This document shows, piece by piece, positions 8,815-18,304 of a stretch of 64,000 nt of DNA. Below the pieces are notes generated by a model. That model was not told the origin of the DNA, ran no database searches, and was given only the letters and a program-made list of their open reading frames with translations. A program made the position numbers and the translations under genes. Origin of the DNA: Flavobacterium sp. ENC (GTDB lineage Bacteria; Bacteroidota; Bacteroidia; Flavobacteriales; Flavobacteriaceae); the NCBI RefSeq assembly GCF_020991415.1, contig NZ_JAJMOY010000002.1, positions 124,001-188,000 on the forward strand, read 5' to 3'. The stretch's first letter is position 1. Every line of letters begins with the position of its first letter.

Positions 8815-9669
8815 TTATTGTAAAATTTGGATACTGAATTTTGAATGGAATGTTTGATTTGCTTCTAAGATCACGATTCCCTCTTTTTGGAACAAATCAC
8901 CGGAGTTTTCGGCTGTATCAGAATAACCAAACCAGGGTTCAATACAGACAAACGGAGCCTGCTCTTTGGTCCAGATCCCTAAGCTCGGAAAATCTTCAAA
9001 ATTAACTTTTACATAAGGGGTGTTGTTTTCAAGAATGGTAATAGAATTAGATGCCAGTGTTTTAAATACCAAAGCATCATTTTCGAATAACTTATACCTT
9101 AAAGGAACGACATGAGCTGTCTTTTCAAGTACCTCAGTCTGGTTGGAGATTAAATCATTTTCAAGAAGATTATACTTTAGAACTTCCTGTTTTTCAAACT
9201 GAAACGAATACTTTTCAAAATCACCCGGTAAAGAAATTGCAGGATGCGCACCTATGGAGAACGGAAGAAGATGATTCCCTTTATTGATTACTTTATAACC
9301 AATAGTCAGTTCTTTTTCTTCTAAAGTATAAATAAGCTGTAATTCAAACTCAAAAGGATATTTTTGAAGGGTCTCGCTGCTTGATTGTAACGAAAAGGTA
9401 GCACTGTTCTCTGTTTTTGCAATTAATTCAAATTCCATATCACGCGCAAAACCATGTCTTGGCAGCTGATATTCTTTGCCACTAATAGTATAGGTATTGT
9501 TTTTTAAGGTTCCTACAATAGGAAAAAGCACCGGAGAGTGTTTACCCCAAAAAGCAGGATTGCCTTCCCAGATATATTCTTTATTCTGATGATCTGTTAT
9601 TGAAAATAATTCGGCTCCGGCCTGTTTTATCGAAGCTTTTAGGTTTGAATTTGAGATGGTTGTATTCAA
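8815..9669 (-). CDS. Aldose 1-epimerase family protein (LacX-like)
   Basis: 284 residues of the galactose mutarotase fold. Visible family features are ITDHQNKEYIWEG, HSPVLFPIVGTL, PRHGFARD (with the conserved His) and FSIGAHPAI followed later by CIEPWFGYSD. Members of this LacX-like branch act on hexose or hexose-6-phosphate anomers, but many are uncharacterised. It leads a two-gene unit with the GNAT. Confidence 0.85.
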   Translation of the reverse strand: MNTTISNSNLKASIKQAGAELFSITDHQNKEYIWEGNPAFWGKHSPVLFPIVGTLKNNTYTISGKEYQLPRHGFARDMEFELIAKTENSATFSLQSSSETLQKYPFEFELQLIYTLEEKELTIGYKVINKGNHLLPFSIGAHPAISLPGDFEKYSFQFEKQEVLKYNLLENDLISNQTEVLEKTAHVVPLRYKLFENDALVFKTLASNSITILENNTPYVKVNFEDFPSLGIWTKEQAPFVCIEPWFGYSDTAENSGDLFQKEGIVILEANQTFHSKFSIQILQ

Positions 9670-9854
9670 AATAGTAAAATTGAAATGAGTTACTTTTAAT
9701 TAAATGTAAATATATTTTATAAAATTTAGTTTTTTCGGGAAAAGACGGAAATTATTTTTTTAATAAAATTTTGCTAAAATTAAATATAAGCTTTGGTTTT
9801 TCTCTGTATATAGCTTTTTTTTTCATTAATTTGCTACATAAACAGCTAAAAAAT

Positions 9855-12125
9855 ATGAAAAAGCATTCCTCGAAAGCCTTATTGACCATGGCTTTATTTG
9901 TTGGGATTTCTTCTGTTTGGGCGCAACAAACGCCAGCTACAACAGCAGCAAATCCAGTTAATAACTACAATTACCATGATGCATTTGCACCGCATTTTTA
10001 TACCAAAAATGGTACACCAACCCGTTCTGCAAGCGGTCAGCCGGGCGTTGAGTACTGGCAAAACAGAGCAGATTATCAATTAACGGTAAAATTAAACGGT
10101 ACTACGAATGAACTTGTAGGTACAGATGAGATTACTTATACGAATAACAGTCCAGATAAACTGTCTTTTCTTTGGCTGAATTTAGATCAGAATTTATTCA
10201 AAGAAGATTCAAGAGGAAACGCTGTTGTACCTTTAACAGGAAGCCGTAATGGTGCCCAGGGACAAGTTTTTGACGGTGGAAATAAAATTAAATCGGTAAA
10301 AGTAATTTCCACAGGAAAGGATAAAACGGAGACTGTTGCAAAATATATCGTTACAGATACCAGAATGCAAATTTTCCTTCCTAAAGAACTGGCTTCAAAA
10401 GGAGGAGCTGTAAAAATTAAAATTGAATATTCATTCATTGCTCCTTTTGAAGGATCAGACCGAATGGGGGTTTTGGAAACTAAAAACGGTAAAATTTTCA
10501 CCATCGCACAATGGTACCCGCGTATGTGTGTGTACGATGACGTAAGAGGGTGGAACACGGCGCCTTATTTAGGAGCTTCTGAGTTTTATCTGGAGTACGG
10601 TGATTTTGATGTAAAAATTACAGCACCTGCCAATCATTATGTAGTAGCATCCGGAGCATTGTTAAATGGTGATGCAGTACTTTCTGCAGCGCAATTGAAA
10701 CGTTACAAAGAAGCAGAACAAAGTGATAAAACAGTTATAATTCGTTCTGCTGAAGAAGTTGCTGCCACTGCAAATGCAAATGCAACCGCTGAAAAAACAT
10801 GGCACTATCAAATTAAAAATGCACGTGATTTCTCCTGGGCATCTTCTGCGGCTTTTATCCTGGACGGTGCGAAAATAAACTTGCCAAGCGGTAAAAAATC
10901 ATTGGCGTTATCAGCTTATCCTGTAGAAAGTGCCGGGAATGATGCTTACGGACGTTCAACAGAATATGTAAAATCTTCAATTGAACATTATTCTAAAAGA
11001 TGGTTTGAATATCCTTATCCGGCGGCTACAAACGTAGCAGGAAATGAAGGAGGAATGGAATATCCCGGAATTGTTTTCTGTGGATGGAAATCTAAAGGAG
11101 ATGATTTATGGGGAGTTACAGATCACGAGTTCGGACATATTTGGTTTCCTATGATTGTAGGATCAAATGAGCGTTTATTTGCCTGGATGGACGAAGGATT
11201 CAATACCTTTATCAACTCTGTAAGCTCTGTTGATTTTAACAACGGGGAATACAAACAAAAAGCTTCCGATCTGCATGAGGATGCAGAAGGCTTAACGAGT
11301 CCTACACTGGAAACGATCATGAGTTCCCCGGATAATATGAAGGAAGCGAATATTGGTACTTTATGTTATTTCAAGCCAAGTGCCGGTTTAACGATTTTAA
11401 GAGAACAAGTTCTTGGAGAAGAACGTTTCGATAAAGCATTGCGTACATATGTAGAGCGCTGGGCTTTTAAACATCCGACTCCTGATGACTTTTTCAGAAC
11501 AATTGAAAATGTGGCCGGTGAAGATCTAAGCTGGTTCTGGAGAAGCTGGTTCGTAAACAACTGGCGTTTTGATCAGGGTGTTAATTCCGTTAAATATGTA
11601 AAAAATGATCCTGCGAAGGGAGCTGTAATTACAGTCGAAAATTTTGATAAAATGCCAATGCCAATTGTTTTGGATGTGAAAACAAAAAGCGGAAAAGTAA
11701 CGAGAGTTAAGTTACCGGTTGAGATCTGGCAACGTAATAACAACTGGTCATTTAAACATAATTCTACCGAAGAAATCGAAAGTATAACGCTGGATCCTGA
11801 CCATGCTTTTCCGGATTATAACGAAAGTAACAATGTCTGGACAGCAGGAAAAGGTTTACTGGAGAAAGATATTATCCTGGACGGATATATTGGAACTTAT
11901 TCCACGGCAAAAGCGCCTTTGAAAATTGAATTCACAGAAAAAAACAGTGTTCTGAATGTAGAAATAACAAACTTCCCTAAGTTTTCTGTTGAATCGGTTG
12001 CAAACGAAAAAGATACTTTTCAATCCAAACGAGCTGGTCTGAAATTTAAATTTAATGAAGCCAAAACGGGTTTTGATATGATTGTTTTAGGAAATGGTCA
12101 GGTAATTCCGTTTACTAAGAATTAA
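9855..12125 (+). CDS. Secreted M1-family zinc metallopeptidase
   Basis: The ATG at 9855 opens a 756-residue protein with a signal peptide (about residues 1-24, ending SSVWAQ); a TTG 84 bases upstream would add an unlikely hydrophobic extension. The zinc site is HEFGH at 424-428 with the distal Glu447 (HExxH-x18-E), and [10 protein letters not shown] stands where the GxMEN exopeptidase motif is expected, a common variant in this branch. M1 enzymes remove N-terminal residues from peptides. The C-terminal 250 residues form the usual beta and helical domains. The location is inferred to be periplasmic or secreted. Confidence 0.9.
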   Translation: MKKHSSKALLTMALFVGISSVWAQQTPATTAANPVNNYNYHDAFAPHFYTKNGTPTRSASGQPGVEYWQNRADYQLTVKLNGTTNELVGTDEITYTNNSPDKLSFLWLNLDQNLFKEDSRGNAVVPLTGSRNGAQGQVFDGGNKIKSVKVISTGKDKTETVAKYIVTDTRMQIFLPKELASKGGAVKIKIEYSFIAPFEGSDRMGVLETKNGKIFTIAQWYPRMCVYDDVRGWNTAPYLGASEFYLEYGDFDVKITAPANHYVVASGALLNGDAVLSAAQLKRYKEAEQSDKTVIIRSAEEVAATANANATAEKTWHYQIKNARDFSWASSAAFILDGAKINLPSGKKSLALSAYPVESAGNDAYGRSTEYVKSSIEHYSKRWFEYPYPAATNVAGNEGGMEYPGIVFCGWKSKGDDLWGVTDHEFGHIWFPMIVGSNERLFAWMDEGFNTFINSVSSVDFNNGEYKQKASDLHEDAEGLTSPTLETIMSSPDNMKEANIGTLCYFKPSAGLTILREQVLGEERFDKALRTYVERWAFKHPTPDDFFRTIENVAGEDLSWFWRSWFVNNWRFDQGVNSVKYVKNDPAKGAVITVENFDKMPMPIVLDVKTKSGKVTRVKLPVEIWQRNNNWSFKHNSTEEIESITLDPDHAFPDYNESNNVWTAGKGLLEKDIILDGYIGTYSTAKAPLKIEFTEKNSVLNVEITNFPKFSVESVANEKDTFQSKRAGLKFKFNEAKTGFDMIVLGNGQVIPFTKN

Positions 12126-12146
12126 GTTGTAAATTACAAATAGTTA

Positions 12147-12182
12147 AAACCCGGTAGTGACTTTGTTGCTATCGGTTTTTTT
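12147..12182 (+). terminator. Terminator after the M1 peptidase
   Basis: AAACCCGGTAG pairs with CTATCGGTTT with one bulge and a wobble, followed by a run of T. Confidence 0.7.
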
Positions 12183-12187
12183 GTTTA

Positions 12188-12317
12188 AGTTTTCAAGTCT
12201 CAGTCTTCAGTCACAGTTTTCAGTCTCAGTCTTCAGTTTACAGTTTTGGCCCGCACAATCCTTTCAAACTTTCAGACCAGCAAATAAACTCAGCACCTTA
12301 GCACCTTAGCACCTTCA
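12188..12317. repeat. Word-like intergenic repeats (CAGTCTCAG and GCACCTTA)
   Basis: The stretch 12188-12245 alternates CAGTCTCAG, CAGTCTTCAG and CAGTTTTC words; 12291-12317 has three tandem GCACCTTA units. Similar words occur at 1287 and 41170. No coding frame is credible here. Confidence 0.6.
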
Positions 12318-12366
12318 AAAAAAAATAACATTACCATAAAAAAATGTTAGAATTTTATTTTTTTGT

Positions 12367-12395
12367 TTTGTGAATAAAAAAATAGTGTACTTTTG
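12367..12395 (+). promoter_or_regulatory. Promoter of the arginine/proline gene train
   Basis: TTTG at 12367-12370, 17 bases, then TACTTTTG at 12388-12395: an exact Bacteroidota sigma consensus. Transcription would start near 12400, giving a leader of about 320 bases before the first gene at 12723. Confidence 0.7.
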
Positions 12396-12400
12396 CCTCG

Positions 12401-12487
12401 ATGAATAAAATAAGTTTACATATAACTTCTTTGTCACGGACAAACTCACCTGGTACTTCTCCCGAAGTACGGATGCTATCTCTATAG
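12401..12487 (+). CDS. Possible 28-codon leader peptide (near-leaderless)
   Basis: An ATG lies five bases after the -7 box and opens 28 codons ending at TAG (12485-12487): MNKISLHITSLSRTNSPG followed by TSPEVRMLSL. It includes two Arg codons and no Arg run, so it is not a classic arginine attenuator peptide. The hairpin 12453-12470 is inside it. The same frame reopens after the TAG and runs to 12721, next to the first arg-cluster gene. Whether it is translated cannot be told from the sequence. Confidence 0.25.
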   Translation: MNKISLHITSLSRTNSPGTSPEVRMLSL

Positions 12488-12549
12488 TATTCACTGAGTT
12501 TTTCGCCGCGTATTTATTTATATTCATTTTCTATTTTGAAATCACATCA

Positions 12550-12566
12550 TTTGTCCATTGGACAAA
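12550..12566. promoter_or_regulatory. Perfect 8-base inverted repeat in the arg leader
   Basis: TTTGTCCA and TGGACAAA flank a single T. It lies about 155 bases downstream of the -7 box and 157 bases upstream of the first gene. Candidate operator or RNA stem; no binding protein can be named. Confidence 0.4.
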
Positions 12567-12722
12567 CATATCCTGAAAGCATATATTATTTTAATTCATC
12601 TCATAATCAACTTTTTGATTTAGAGGGTGTTACTTTTGTTTTGCGTAACTTTATTGGATTTGTTTTTAGATTTCAAACGAAACAATGCGTTTTAATTTTT
12701 AACTCTAACTTCAACTATTGAA

Positions 12723-13364
12723 ATGAAGATCTCTATTGTTGTAACTCAGGAAGAACACTTTAAGTATGCGCAGGAAATTTGCGATACAATAGAATCATCG
12801 GCTTTGCTAAGAGGCACGGGGATTGCTAAAAGAACTCCCGAATACATTCAGAAAAAAATGTCTAGTGGTGATGCGATGATTGCTCTGGCAGATGGAAAAT
12901 TTGCAGGTTTTTGTTATATCGAAAGCTGGCAGCACGGAAAATTCGTAGCACACTCCGGGTTAATTGTACATCCCGATTACAGAAGTTTGGGTTTAGCCAA
13001 AAAGATAAAATCAAAAGTTTTTGATTATTCCTTACAAAGATATCCTGATGCCAAAATATTTGGGATCACTACCGGTTTGGCAGTAATGAAAATCAACTCT
13101 GATTTAGGCTATAAACCGGTTCCTTTCTCTGAACTTACCACTGACCCAAGTTTTTGGTCGGGCTGTAAAACCTGTACCAATTATGAAATACTGAAAAGCA
13201 AAGAAAACAAAATGTGTCTTTGCACCGGAATGCTGTACGATCCGAAAGAAAAACAAAAAGATCCGCCAAGACATCCTTTCAATGAGGCCGTTCTGAACCG
13301 GTTAAGAAAGATAAAACAAGCCTTATTCTTAAATAAAATTCTGTCTTTTATTTTATTGCCTTAA
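12723..13364 (+). CDS. GNAT N-acyltransferase heading the arginine cluster; candidate glutamate N-acyltransferase
   Basis: 213 residues. A GNAT core spans about residues 50-135, with acetyl-CoA loop elements around HPDYRSLGLAKKIKSKVF. The C-terminal third has C148-x2-C151 and C165-x-C167, a possible metal site unusual for GNATs. No argA or argJ gene is present although all later arginine steps are, so this enzyme is the obvious candidate to acylate glutamate with acetyl-CoA or succinyl-CoA. That role is inferred from position, not from a recognised ArgA sequence. It begins one base after the stop at 12719-12721 and is followed by argG after 64 bases. Confidence 0.8.
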   Translation: MKISIVVTQEEHFKYAQEICDTIESSALLRGTGIAKRTPEYIQKKMSSGDAMIALADGKFAGFCYIESWQHGKFVAHSGLIVHPDYRSLGLAKKIKSKVFDYSLQRYPDAKIFGITTGLAVMKINSDLGYKPVPFSELTTDPSFWSGCKTCTNYEILKSKENKMCLCTGMLYDPKEKQKDPPRHPFNEAVLNRLRKIKQALFLNKILSFILLP

Positions 13365-13428
13365 GAATATCCGAAAAAAGAAATCTCAAACTTGCTATAT
13401 ACGAAAGTATTAGCCTAAATTATAAAAA

Positions 13429-14622
13429 ATGAAAAAAGTTGTATTAGCTTATAGTGGAGGATTAGATACCTCGTATTGTTTGAAATATTTAAAAAATGAA
13501 AAAGGATACGAAGTTCATACCGTACTTGTAGATACAGGCGGATTTGATGCTGAAGAATTAGAAGCAATTGAAAAAAGAGCCTACGAATTAGGAAGTGCAC
13601 AACACGCCAACCTGACAATTGTAGATAAATATTACGATAAAGCCATAAAATATTTGATTTTCGGAAATGTATTAAAAAACAATACATATCCGTTATCAGT
13701 AAGTGCAGAGCGTGTTTTCCAGGCTATTGAAGCTATAAAATATGCTAAAAAAGTAGGAGCAAGCGCCATCGCACACGGAAGTACAGGTGCAGGAAATGAT
13801 CAGATTCGTTTTGATTTGATTTTTCAGACCATTGCTCCTGAAATTGAAATCATTACACCAATTAGAGATTTGAAACTTTCAAGACAGGAAGAAGTGGATT
13901 ATTTGTCTAAAAACGGCGTTCACTATTCCTGGGAAAAAGCACAATATTCGATCAATAAAGGACTTTGGGGAACCAGTGTTGGAGGAAAAGAAACACTAAC
14001 TTCAAGCCAGCCATTGCCGGGTGACGCTTATCCTTCGCAATTGCAAAAAGAAGGAGAAGAAAAAGTAAGATTACATTTTGAGCAAGGAGAATTAGTGGGT
14101 TTAAACGGTCAGTTTGATAAACCATCCAATAATATTGTAGCGCTTGAAAAACTAGCCAATGCTTTTGCCATTGGAAGGGATATTCACGTAGGTGACACGA
14201 TTATCGGAATCAAAGGAAGAGTTGGTTTTGAAGCTGCAGCGCCTTTAATTATCATCAAAGCACACCATTTATTAGAGAAACATACTCTTGGCAAATGGCA
14301 GCAATACTGGAAAGAACAACTTGGTAACTGGTACGGAATGTTATTCCACGAAGGTCAGTTTTTAGATCCTGTAATGCGTAACATCGAAACATTTTTGCAG
14401 GACACACAAAAAACGGTAAATGGTGTGGTAACGGTTTCACTAAAGCCCTATCATTTTTCGCTTGACGGAATTGAATCTGATAATGATTTAATGAATACCG
14501 GTTTTGGTCAGTACGGCGAAATGAACAACGCCTGGACCTCTGACGACGCAAAGGGATTTATTAAGATTTTAGGAAATGCCCAAAATATATTTTCATCTGT
14601 AAATCATTTAGATCATGATTAA
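13429..14622 (+). CDS. argG: Argininosuccinate synthase
   Basis: 397 residues. It joins citrulline and aspartate using ATP in the penultimate step of arginine synthesis. The PP-loop AYSGGLDTSYCLKYL is at residues 7-21; further signatures are AHGSTGAGNDQIRF and GVHYSWEKAQYSINKGLWG. Length matches the bacterial enzyme. It overlaps argC by eight bases, so translation is likely coupled. Confidence 0.97.
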   Translation: MKKVVLAYSGGLDTSYCLKYLKNEKGYEVHTVLVDTGGFDAEELEAIEKRAYELGSAQHANLTIVDKYYDKAIKYLIFGNVLKNNTYPLSVSAERVFQAIEAIKYAKKVGASAIAHGSTGAGNDQIRFDLIFQTIAPEIEIITPIRDLKLSRQEEVDYLSKNGVHYSWEKAQYSINKGLWGTSVGGKETLTSSQPLPGDAYPSQLQKEGEEKVRLHFEQGELVGLNGQFDKPSNNIVALEKLANAFAIGRDIHVGDTIIGIKGRVGFEAAAPLIIIKAHHLLEKHTLGKWQQYWKEQLGNWYGMLFHEGQFLDPVMRNIETFLQDTQKTVNGVVTVSLKPYHFSLDGIESDNDLMNTGFGQYGEMNNAWTSDDAKGFIKILGNAQNIFSSVNHLDHD

Positions 14623-15592
14623 TGTCGGAATCATTGGTGGTTCTGGTTATACGGCCGGAGAACTCATCAGAATATTAATGTATCATCCCAATGTAAAAAT
14701 TGATTTTGTATACAGCACTACAAATGCAGGAAAACCACTCTCCGTAGCGCACCATGATTTGATGGGAGATATCGAAATGAATTTTACAGATGTGATAAAC
14801 CCGGATGTAAACGTCGTTTTTTTATGTCTTGGCCACGGAAAATCCATTTCGTTTTTACAGGAAAATCAATTTGCAGGTCATACCAAAATTATTGATTTGG
14901 GAAATGATTTCAGATTGAATAAGGATGCTCATTTCGAAGGAAAAGATTTCATTTACGGTTTACCGGAATTGAATAAATCAGACATTAAAAAAGCAAATTA
15001 TATTGCAAATCCGGGTTGTTTTGCCACAGCGATTCAATTGGCATTATTGCCTTTGGCGAAAAATAATCTGCTAAACAATGATATTCATATTAATGCCACA
15101 ACAGGAAGTACCGGTGCAGGAGTCGGACTTTCGGAAACTTCTCATTTTAGCTGGAGAAATAATAATATGTCGCATTACAAAGCTTTTGAACACCAGCATT
15201 TGGGAGAAATCTCGGAAAGTCTGGTCCAGTTGCAGGATGATTTCGAAAGTGATTTGCTTTTTATTCCCAACCGAGGGGATTTTCCAAGAGGAATTTTCGC
15301 AACCTTATATACTCTTTCAGACGATAGCCTGGAGCAATTGGTGGCGAAATACGAAGAGTTCTATAAAAACGAACCATTTGTAACCGTTACAACAACCAAT
15401 ATCAATATGAAACAAGTTGTGCAAACCAACAAATGTATCATTAGTTTATTGAAAAAAGGAAACCGGGTTTTAATTACTTCTGTCATTGACAACTTAACCA
15501 AAGGTGCCTCCGGACAAGCCATTCAAAACATGAATTTGATGTTTGGCCTGGAAGAAACCACAGGTTTACATTTGAAACCAAGCGGATTTTAA
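14615..15592 (+). CDS. argC: N-acyl-gamma-glutamyl-phosphate reductase
   Basis: 325 residues. It reduces N-acylglutamyl phosphate to the semialdehyde with NADPH. GIIGGSGYTAGELIRIL (residues 5-21) is the nucleotide-binding start, and the catalytic Cys is C135 in NPGCFATAIQ. GSTGAGVGLS and the His-containing HQHLGEI follow. The start overlaps the end of argG. Whether the acyl group is acetyl or succinyl is not shown by this protein alone. Confidence 0.96.
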   Translation: MINVGIIGGSGYTAGELIRILMYHPNVKIDFVYSTTNAGKPLSVAHHDLMGDIEMNFTDVINPDVNVVFLCLGHGKSISFLQENQFAGHTKIIDLGNDFRLNKDAHFEGKDFIYGLPELNKSDIKKANYIANPGCFATAIQLALLPLAKNNLLNNDIHINATTGSTGAGVGLSETSHFSWRNNNMSHYKAFEHQHLGEISESLVQLQDDFESDLLFIPNRGDFPRGIFATLYTLSDDSLEQLVAKYEEFYKNEPFVTVTTTNINMKQVVQTNKCIISLLKKGNRVLITSVIDNLTKGASGQAIQNMNLMFGLEETTGLHLKPSGF

Positions 15593-15597
15593 TAATA

Positions 15598-15660
15598 GTT
15601 TCAAGTTTAAAGTTTCAGGTTTAACTTTCTGTGAGCAACCTGAAACCTGAAACGTGAAAC
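15598..15660. repeat. Imperfect hairpin repeat between argC and argD
   Basis: Two 24-base arms, 15598-15621 and 15637-15660, are inverted copies with a few mismatches, made of the word TTTCAGGTTT and its complement CCTGAAAC. The same words recur after glyA at 40433-40555. No T-run follows, so read-through into argD is expected. Confidence 0.65.
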
Positions 15661-15681
15661 AAAAAAATAAACAAAAACAAA

Positions 15682-16821
15682 ATGAATTTATTTAACGTAT
15701 ACCCACTATATAATATCACCCCTGTAAAAGCCTTAGACTGCACGATTACAGATGAAAACGGAACAGAATATTTAGATTTATACAGCGGTCACGGTGTGAT
15801 TTCTATCGGACATACACAGCCTGACTATTTGGCCAAATTGAAAAACCAACTGGATCATTTGGGATTTTATTCGAATGCCATCCAAAATCCTTTGCAGGTA
15901 GAATTGGCACAGAAATTAGGAAAGCTTTCCGGATTGGAAGAGTACGAATTATTTTTGTGCAGTTCCGGAGCTGAAGCCAATGAAAATGCTTTGAAATTAG
16001 CCTCTTTTCATAACGGAAAATCACGAGTTGTAGCATTTCATAACTCCTTTCACGGAAGAACTTCAGCAGCAGTTGCAGTTACCGATAATAAGAAAATCGT
16101 AGCACCAATCAATGCACAGCAAGTTGTTACTTTTTTACCGTTAAACCAAATCGAATTAGTTGAAGCTGAACTGGCAAAAGGAGATGTTTCGGCAGTAATT
16201 ATCGAAGGAATACAGGGAGTCGGAGGTTTGGACGAAGGAACAACCGAGTTTTTTCAGGCATTAGAAAAAGCGTGTAAAAAACATGATGTCGTTCTGATCT
16301 TAGACGAAGTACAATCAGGATACGGAAGAAGCGGAAAGTTTTTCGCATTTCAACATCACGGAATTAATGCTGATATTATTTCGGTAGCAAAAGGAATGGG
16401 GAATGGTTTTCCGGTTGGAGCCATCTTAATTGCACCAAAATTTGAAGCAAGTTTCGGATTATTAGGAACCACTTTCGGCGGAAGCCATTTGTCTTGTGCC
16501 GCAGGAATTGCAGTTCTGGATGTAATCGAAAAACTGGATTTACAGAAAAATGTAAATGAAGTTTCAGCTTATTTCACGGAGCAGATCAAGCAAGTTCCGG
16601 GAATCAAAAAGGTAAAAGGAAAAGGATTAATGCTGGGAATTGAATTTGATTTTGATGTTGCGGCATTGAGAAAGAAATTAATTATAGAGAAACATATTTT
16701 TACAGGAAGTGCAAACAATAAAAACCTGTTGAGAATTTTACCTCCGTTGACAGTCAAAAAAGCAGATATTGACACTTTTATCGTAGCTTTAAAAGAAAGT
16801 TTAGAAGAACTTCAAAACTAA
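15682..16821 (+). CDS. argD: N-acylornithine aminotransferase
   Basis: 379 residues, class III PLP aminotransferase. It converts N-acylglutamate semialdehyde to N-acylornithine with glutamate as donor. CSSGAEANENALKLA (from residue 93) binds PLP phosphate, ILDEVQSGYGRSGK (206-219) holds the aspartate, and Lys237 in ISVAKGMGNG forms the Schiff base. The protein starts close to the catalytic fold and is slightly short for the family, as usual in Bacteroidota. Confidence 0.95.
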   Translation: MNLFNVYPLYNITPVKALDCTITDENGTEYLDLYSGHGVISIGHTQPDYLAKLKNQLDHLGFYSNAIQNPLQVELAQKLGKLSGLEEYELFLCSSGAEANENALKLASFHNGKSRVVAFHNSFHGRTSAAVAVTDNKKIVAPINAQQVVTFLPLNQIELVEAELAKGDVSAVIIEGIQGVGGLDEGTTEFFQALEKACKKHDVVLILDEVQSGYGRSGKFFAFQHHGINADIISVAKGMGNGFPVGAILIAPKFEASFGLLGTTFGGSHLSCAAGIAVLDVIEKLDLQKNVNEVSAYFTEQIKQVPGIKKVKGKGLMLGIEFDFDVAALRKKLIIEKHIFTGSANNKNLLRILPPLTVKKADIDTFIVALKESLEELQN

Positions 16822-16835
16822 GTCTGCCATATACT

Positions 16836-16891
16836 GTTAATTCGTTTAATCGGTTAACCAGTTAAACGAATTTACGATTAAACGAATTAAC
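16836..16891. repeat. Hairpin repeat between argD and proA
   Basis: GTTAATTCGTTTAATCG (16836-16852) and its exact complement (16875-16891) form a 17-base-pair stem around the palindrome GGTTAACC. A related word set occurs before argF' at 19070-19140. Confidence 0.7.
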
Positions 16892-16907
16892 CAATTAAAC
16901 CAAAAAA

Positions 16908-18101
16908 ATGAATCCATTATCAATTGAAAAACGCAATCTGGTTTTGCGGTCTATGGCAAAGCTGGTAGAGCAGGAGCGGAGCAGCATAATTCTCACCAAT
17001 CAGGAGGATTTGCAAGCCTACGACGGTTCCGATTTAGCGATGGAAGAACGCCTGAAAGTAGATGATAAAAAAGTCGACGAGATGATTTTGTCCCTGAATC
17101 AGCTGGCTTCCCAGGAAGATCCGGTTGGAGTAGAACGTTTTCATTTTGTACATGATAATGGAATAAAAGTGATCAATAAAACAGCTGCTTTCGGAACGAT
17201 TTTAATCATTTACGAATCACGTCCGGATGTCACCATTGAGGCAGGTGGAATCGCTTTTAAATCCGGAAATAAGATTTTGTTAAAAGGCGGAAAAGAAGCT
17301 TTAAAATCAAATTTGAAAATTGTTGATTTATGGCATCAGGCTTTAGAAGAAAACGGAGTTTCAAAAGACTGGGTAGAGTATCTGAATTATAGTCGTACGG
17401 AAACTCAGGCTTTTTTAGAAAAGCCAACTCAAAAAGTAGATTTGATTGTTCCGAGAGGAGGAGAAAAACTAATTGAATTTGTAAAAGCACACGCGACTTG
17501 TCCGGTTATAGTAAGCGGACGCGGGAATAATTTTGTGTACGTTCACGAAAAAGCAGATACTGATTTGGCATTAAAAGTAATTCTGAATGCCAAAACATCA
17601 AAAATATCAGCCTGCAATGCAGTGGATAAAGTTTTAATAGATTCGAAATTGCCCAACTTTGAAGGTTTTACCGCCATTTTAATCGAAGAATTAAAAGAAC
17701 ACAAAGTTGAAGTTATTGTGGATGACTCTTTAAAAACTTTCGAAGATACAACAACACTTCAAAATGAAGCTATCTGGTATGAAGAATTTCTGGATTATAA
17801 AATTGTCATTGGAACCATTGATTCTGAGGAAAAGGCAATCGAAAAAATCAACAAATATTGCGGCGGACATTCGGCTGTAATTATTACCAGAGATGATGAG
17901 GCAGCACAGCAATTTATGGACGCAGTAGATACCGCCGCCGTTTATCAAAATGCCTCCACCCGTTTTACAGATGGCGGACAATTTGGTTTAGGAGGAGAAT
18001 TAGCCATAAGCACAGATAAATTGCACCAAAGGGGACCTATTGGATTACAACATTTGGTTACGAATAAATGGTACGTTTACGGAGATGGGCAAATTAGATA
18101 A
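16908..18101 (+). CDS. proA: Glutamate-5-semialdehyde dehydrogenase
   Basis: 397 residues of the aldehyde dehydrogenase superfamily. It reduces glutamyl-5-phosphate to glutamate semialdehyde for proline. YESRPDVTIEAGGIAFKSGN (102-121) and LKGGKEA are family signatures, and the catalytic Cys is C236 in KISACNAVDKV. It lies inside the arginine cluster and before proB, the reverse of the common proBA order. Confidence 0.96.
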   Translation: MNPLSIEKRNLVLRSMAKLVEQERSSIILTNQEDLQAYDGSDLAMEERLKVDDKKVDEMILSLNQLASQEDPVGVERFHFVHDNGIKVINKTAAFGTILIIYESRPDVTIEAGGIAFKSGNKILLKGGKEALKSNLKIVDLWHQALEENGVSKDWVEYLNYSRTETQAFLEKPTQKVDLIVPRGGEKLIEFVKAHATCPVIVSGRGNNFVYVHEKADTDLALKVILNAKTSKISACNAVDKVLIDSKLPNFEGFTAILIEELKEHKVEVIVDDSLKTFEDTTTLQNEAIWYEEFLDYKIVIGTIDSEEKAIEKINKYCGGHSAVIITRDDEAAQQFMDAVDTAAVYQNASTRFTDGGQFGLGGELAISTDKLHQRGPIGLQHLVTNKWYVYGDGQIR

Positions 18102-18304
18102 TTTGATAATTGAGATAATTAGAAAATTAGATAATTGGATTATTTATTGGAATTTTAAAAAATTGGAATTTATTAAAAATTTAGCTTTGCGACCCTTGCG
18201 TTTATAAGCGTCAGACAATAAAAAAAACTTTGCGCCCTTGCGGTAAACACACACAATATAAAACTTAGGCCCTTAGCCACTAAGAACCTTAGCCTCTTAA
18301 AAAA
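18102..18304. repeat. Repeat-rich gap between proA and proB
   Basis: Contains tandem AGATAATTAGA-like words (18100-18150), then TTTGCGACCCTTGCG and TTGCGCCCTTGCGG words, then CCTTAGCC words. These belong to the CAAAGG/CGCAAAG intergenic repeat style seen throughout the window. No terminator or gene is evident. Confidence 0.5.

Larger units (their letters stand above)
12400..12722 (+). promoter_or_regulatory. Long structured leader of the arginine gene train
   Basis: About 320 bases separate the inferred transcription start from the first gene. They contain a hairpin GTACTTC-TCCC-GAAGTAC (12453-12470) and a perfect inverted repeat TTTGTCCA-T-TGGACAAA (12550-12566). The second could be a protein operator or an RNA stem. 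I do not recognise a known riboswitch class. No terminator-like T-run follows either hairpin. Confidence 0.45.

Noticed and set aside
12315..12527. Open frame of 70 codons on the minus strand
   Set aside because: It runs across the promoter and leader of the arginine cluster, begins in AT-rich DNA and has no family resemblance; the promoter and hairpins fit the plus strand.
12400..12722. A known arginine attenuator or standard riboswitch
   Set aside because: No run of Arg codons in the 28-codon frame and no terminator-like T-run after either hairpin; no known riboswitch motif recognised.
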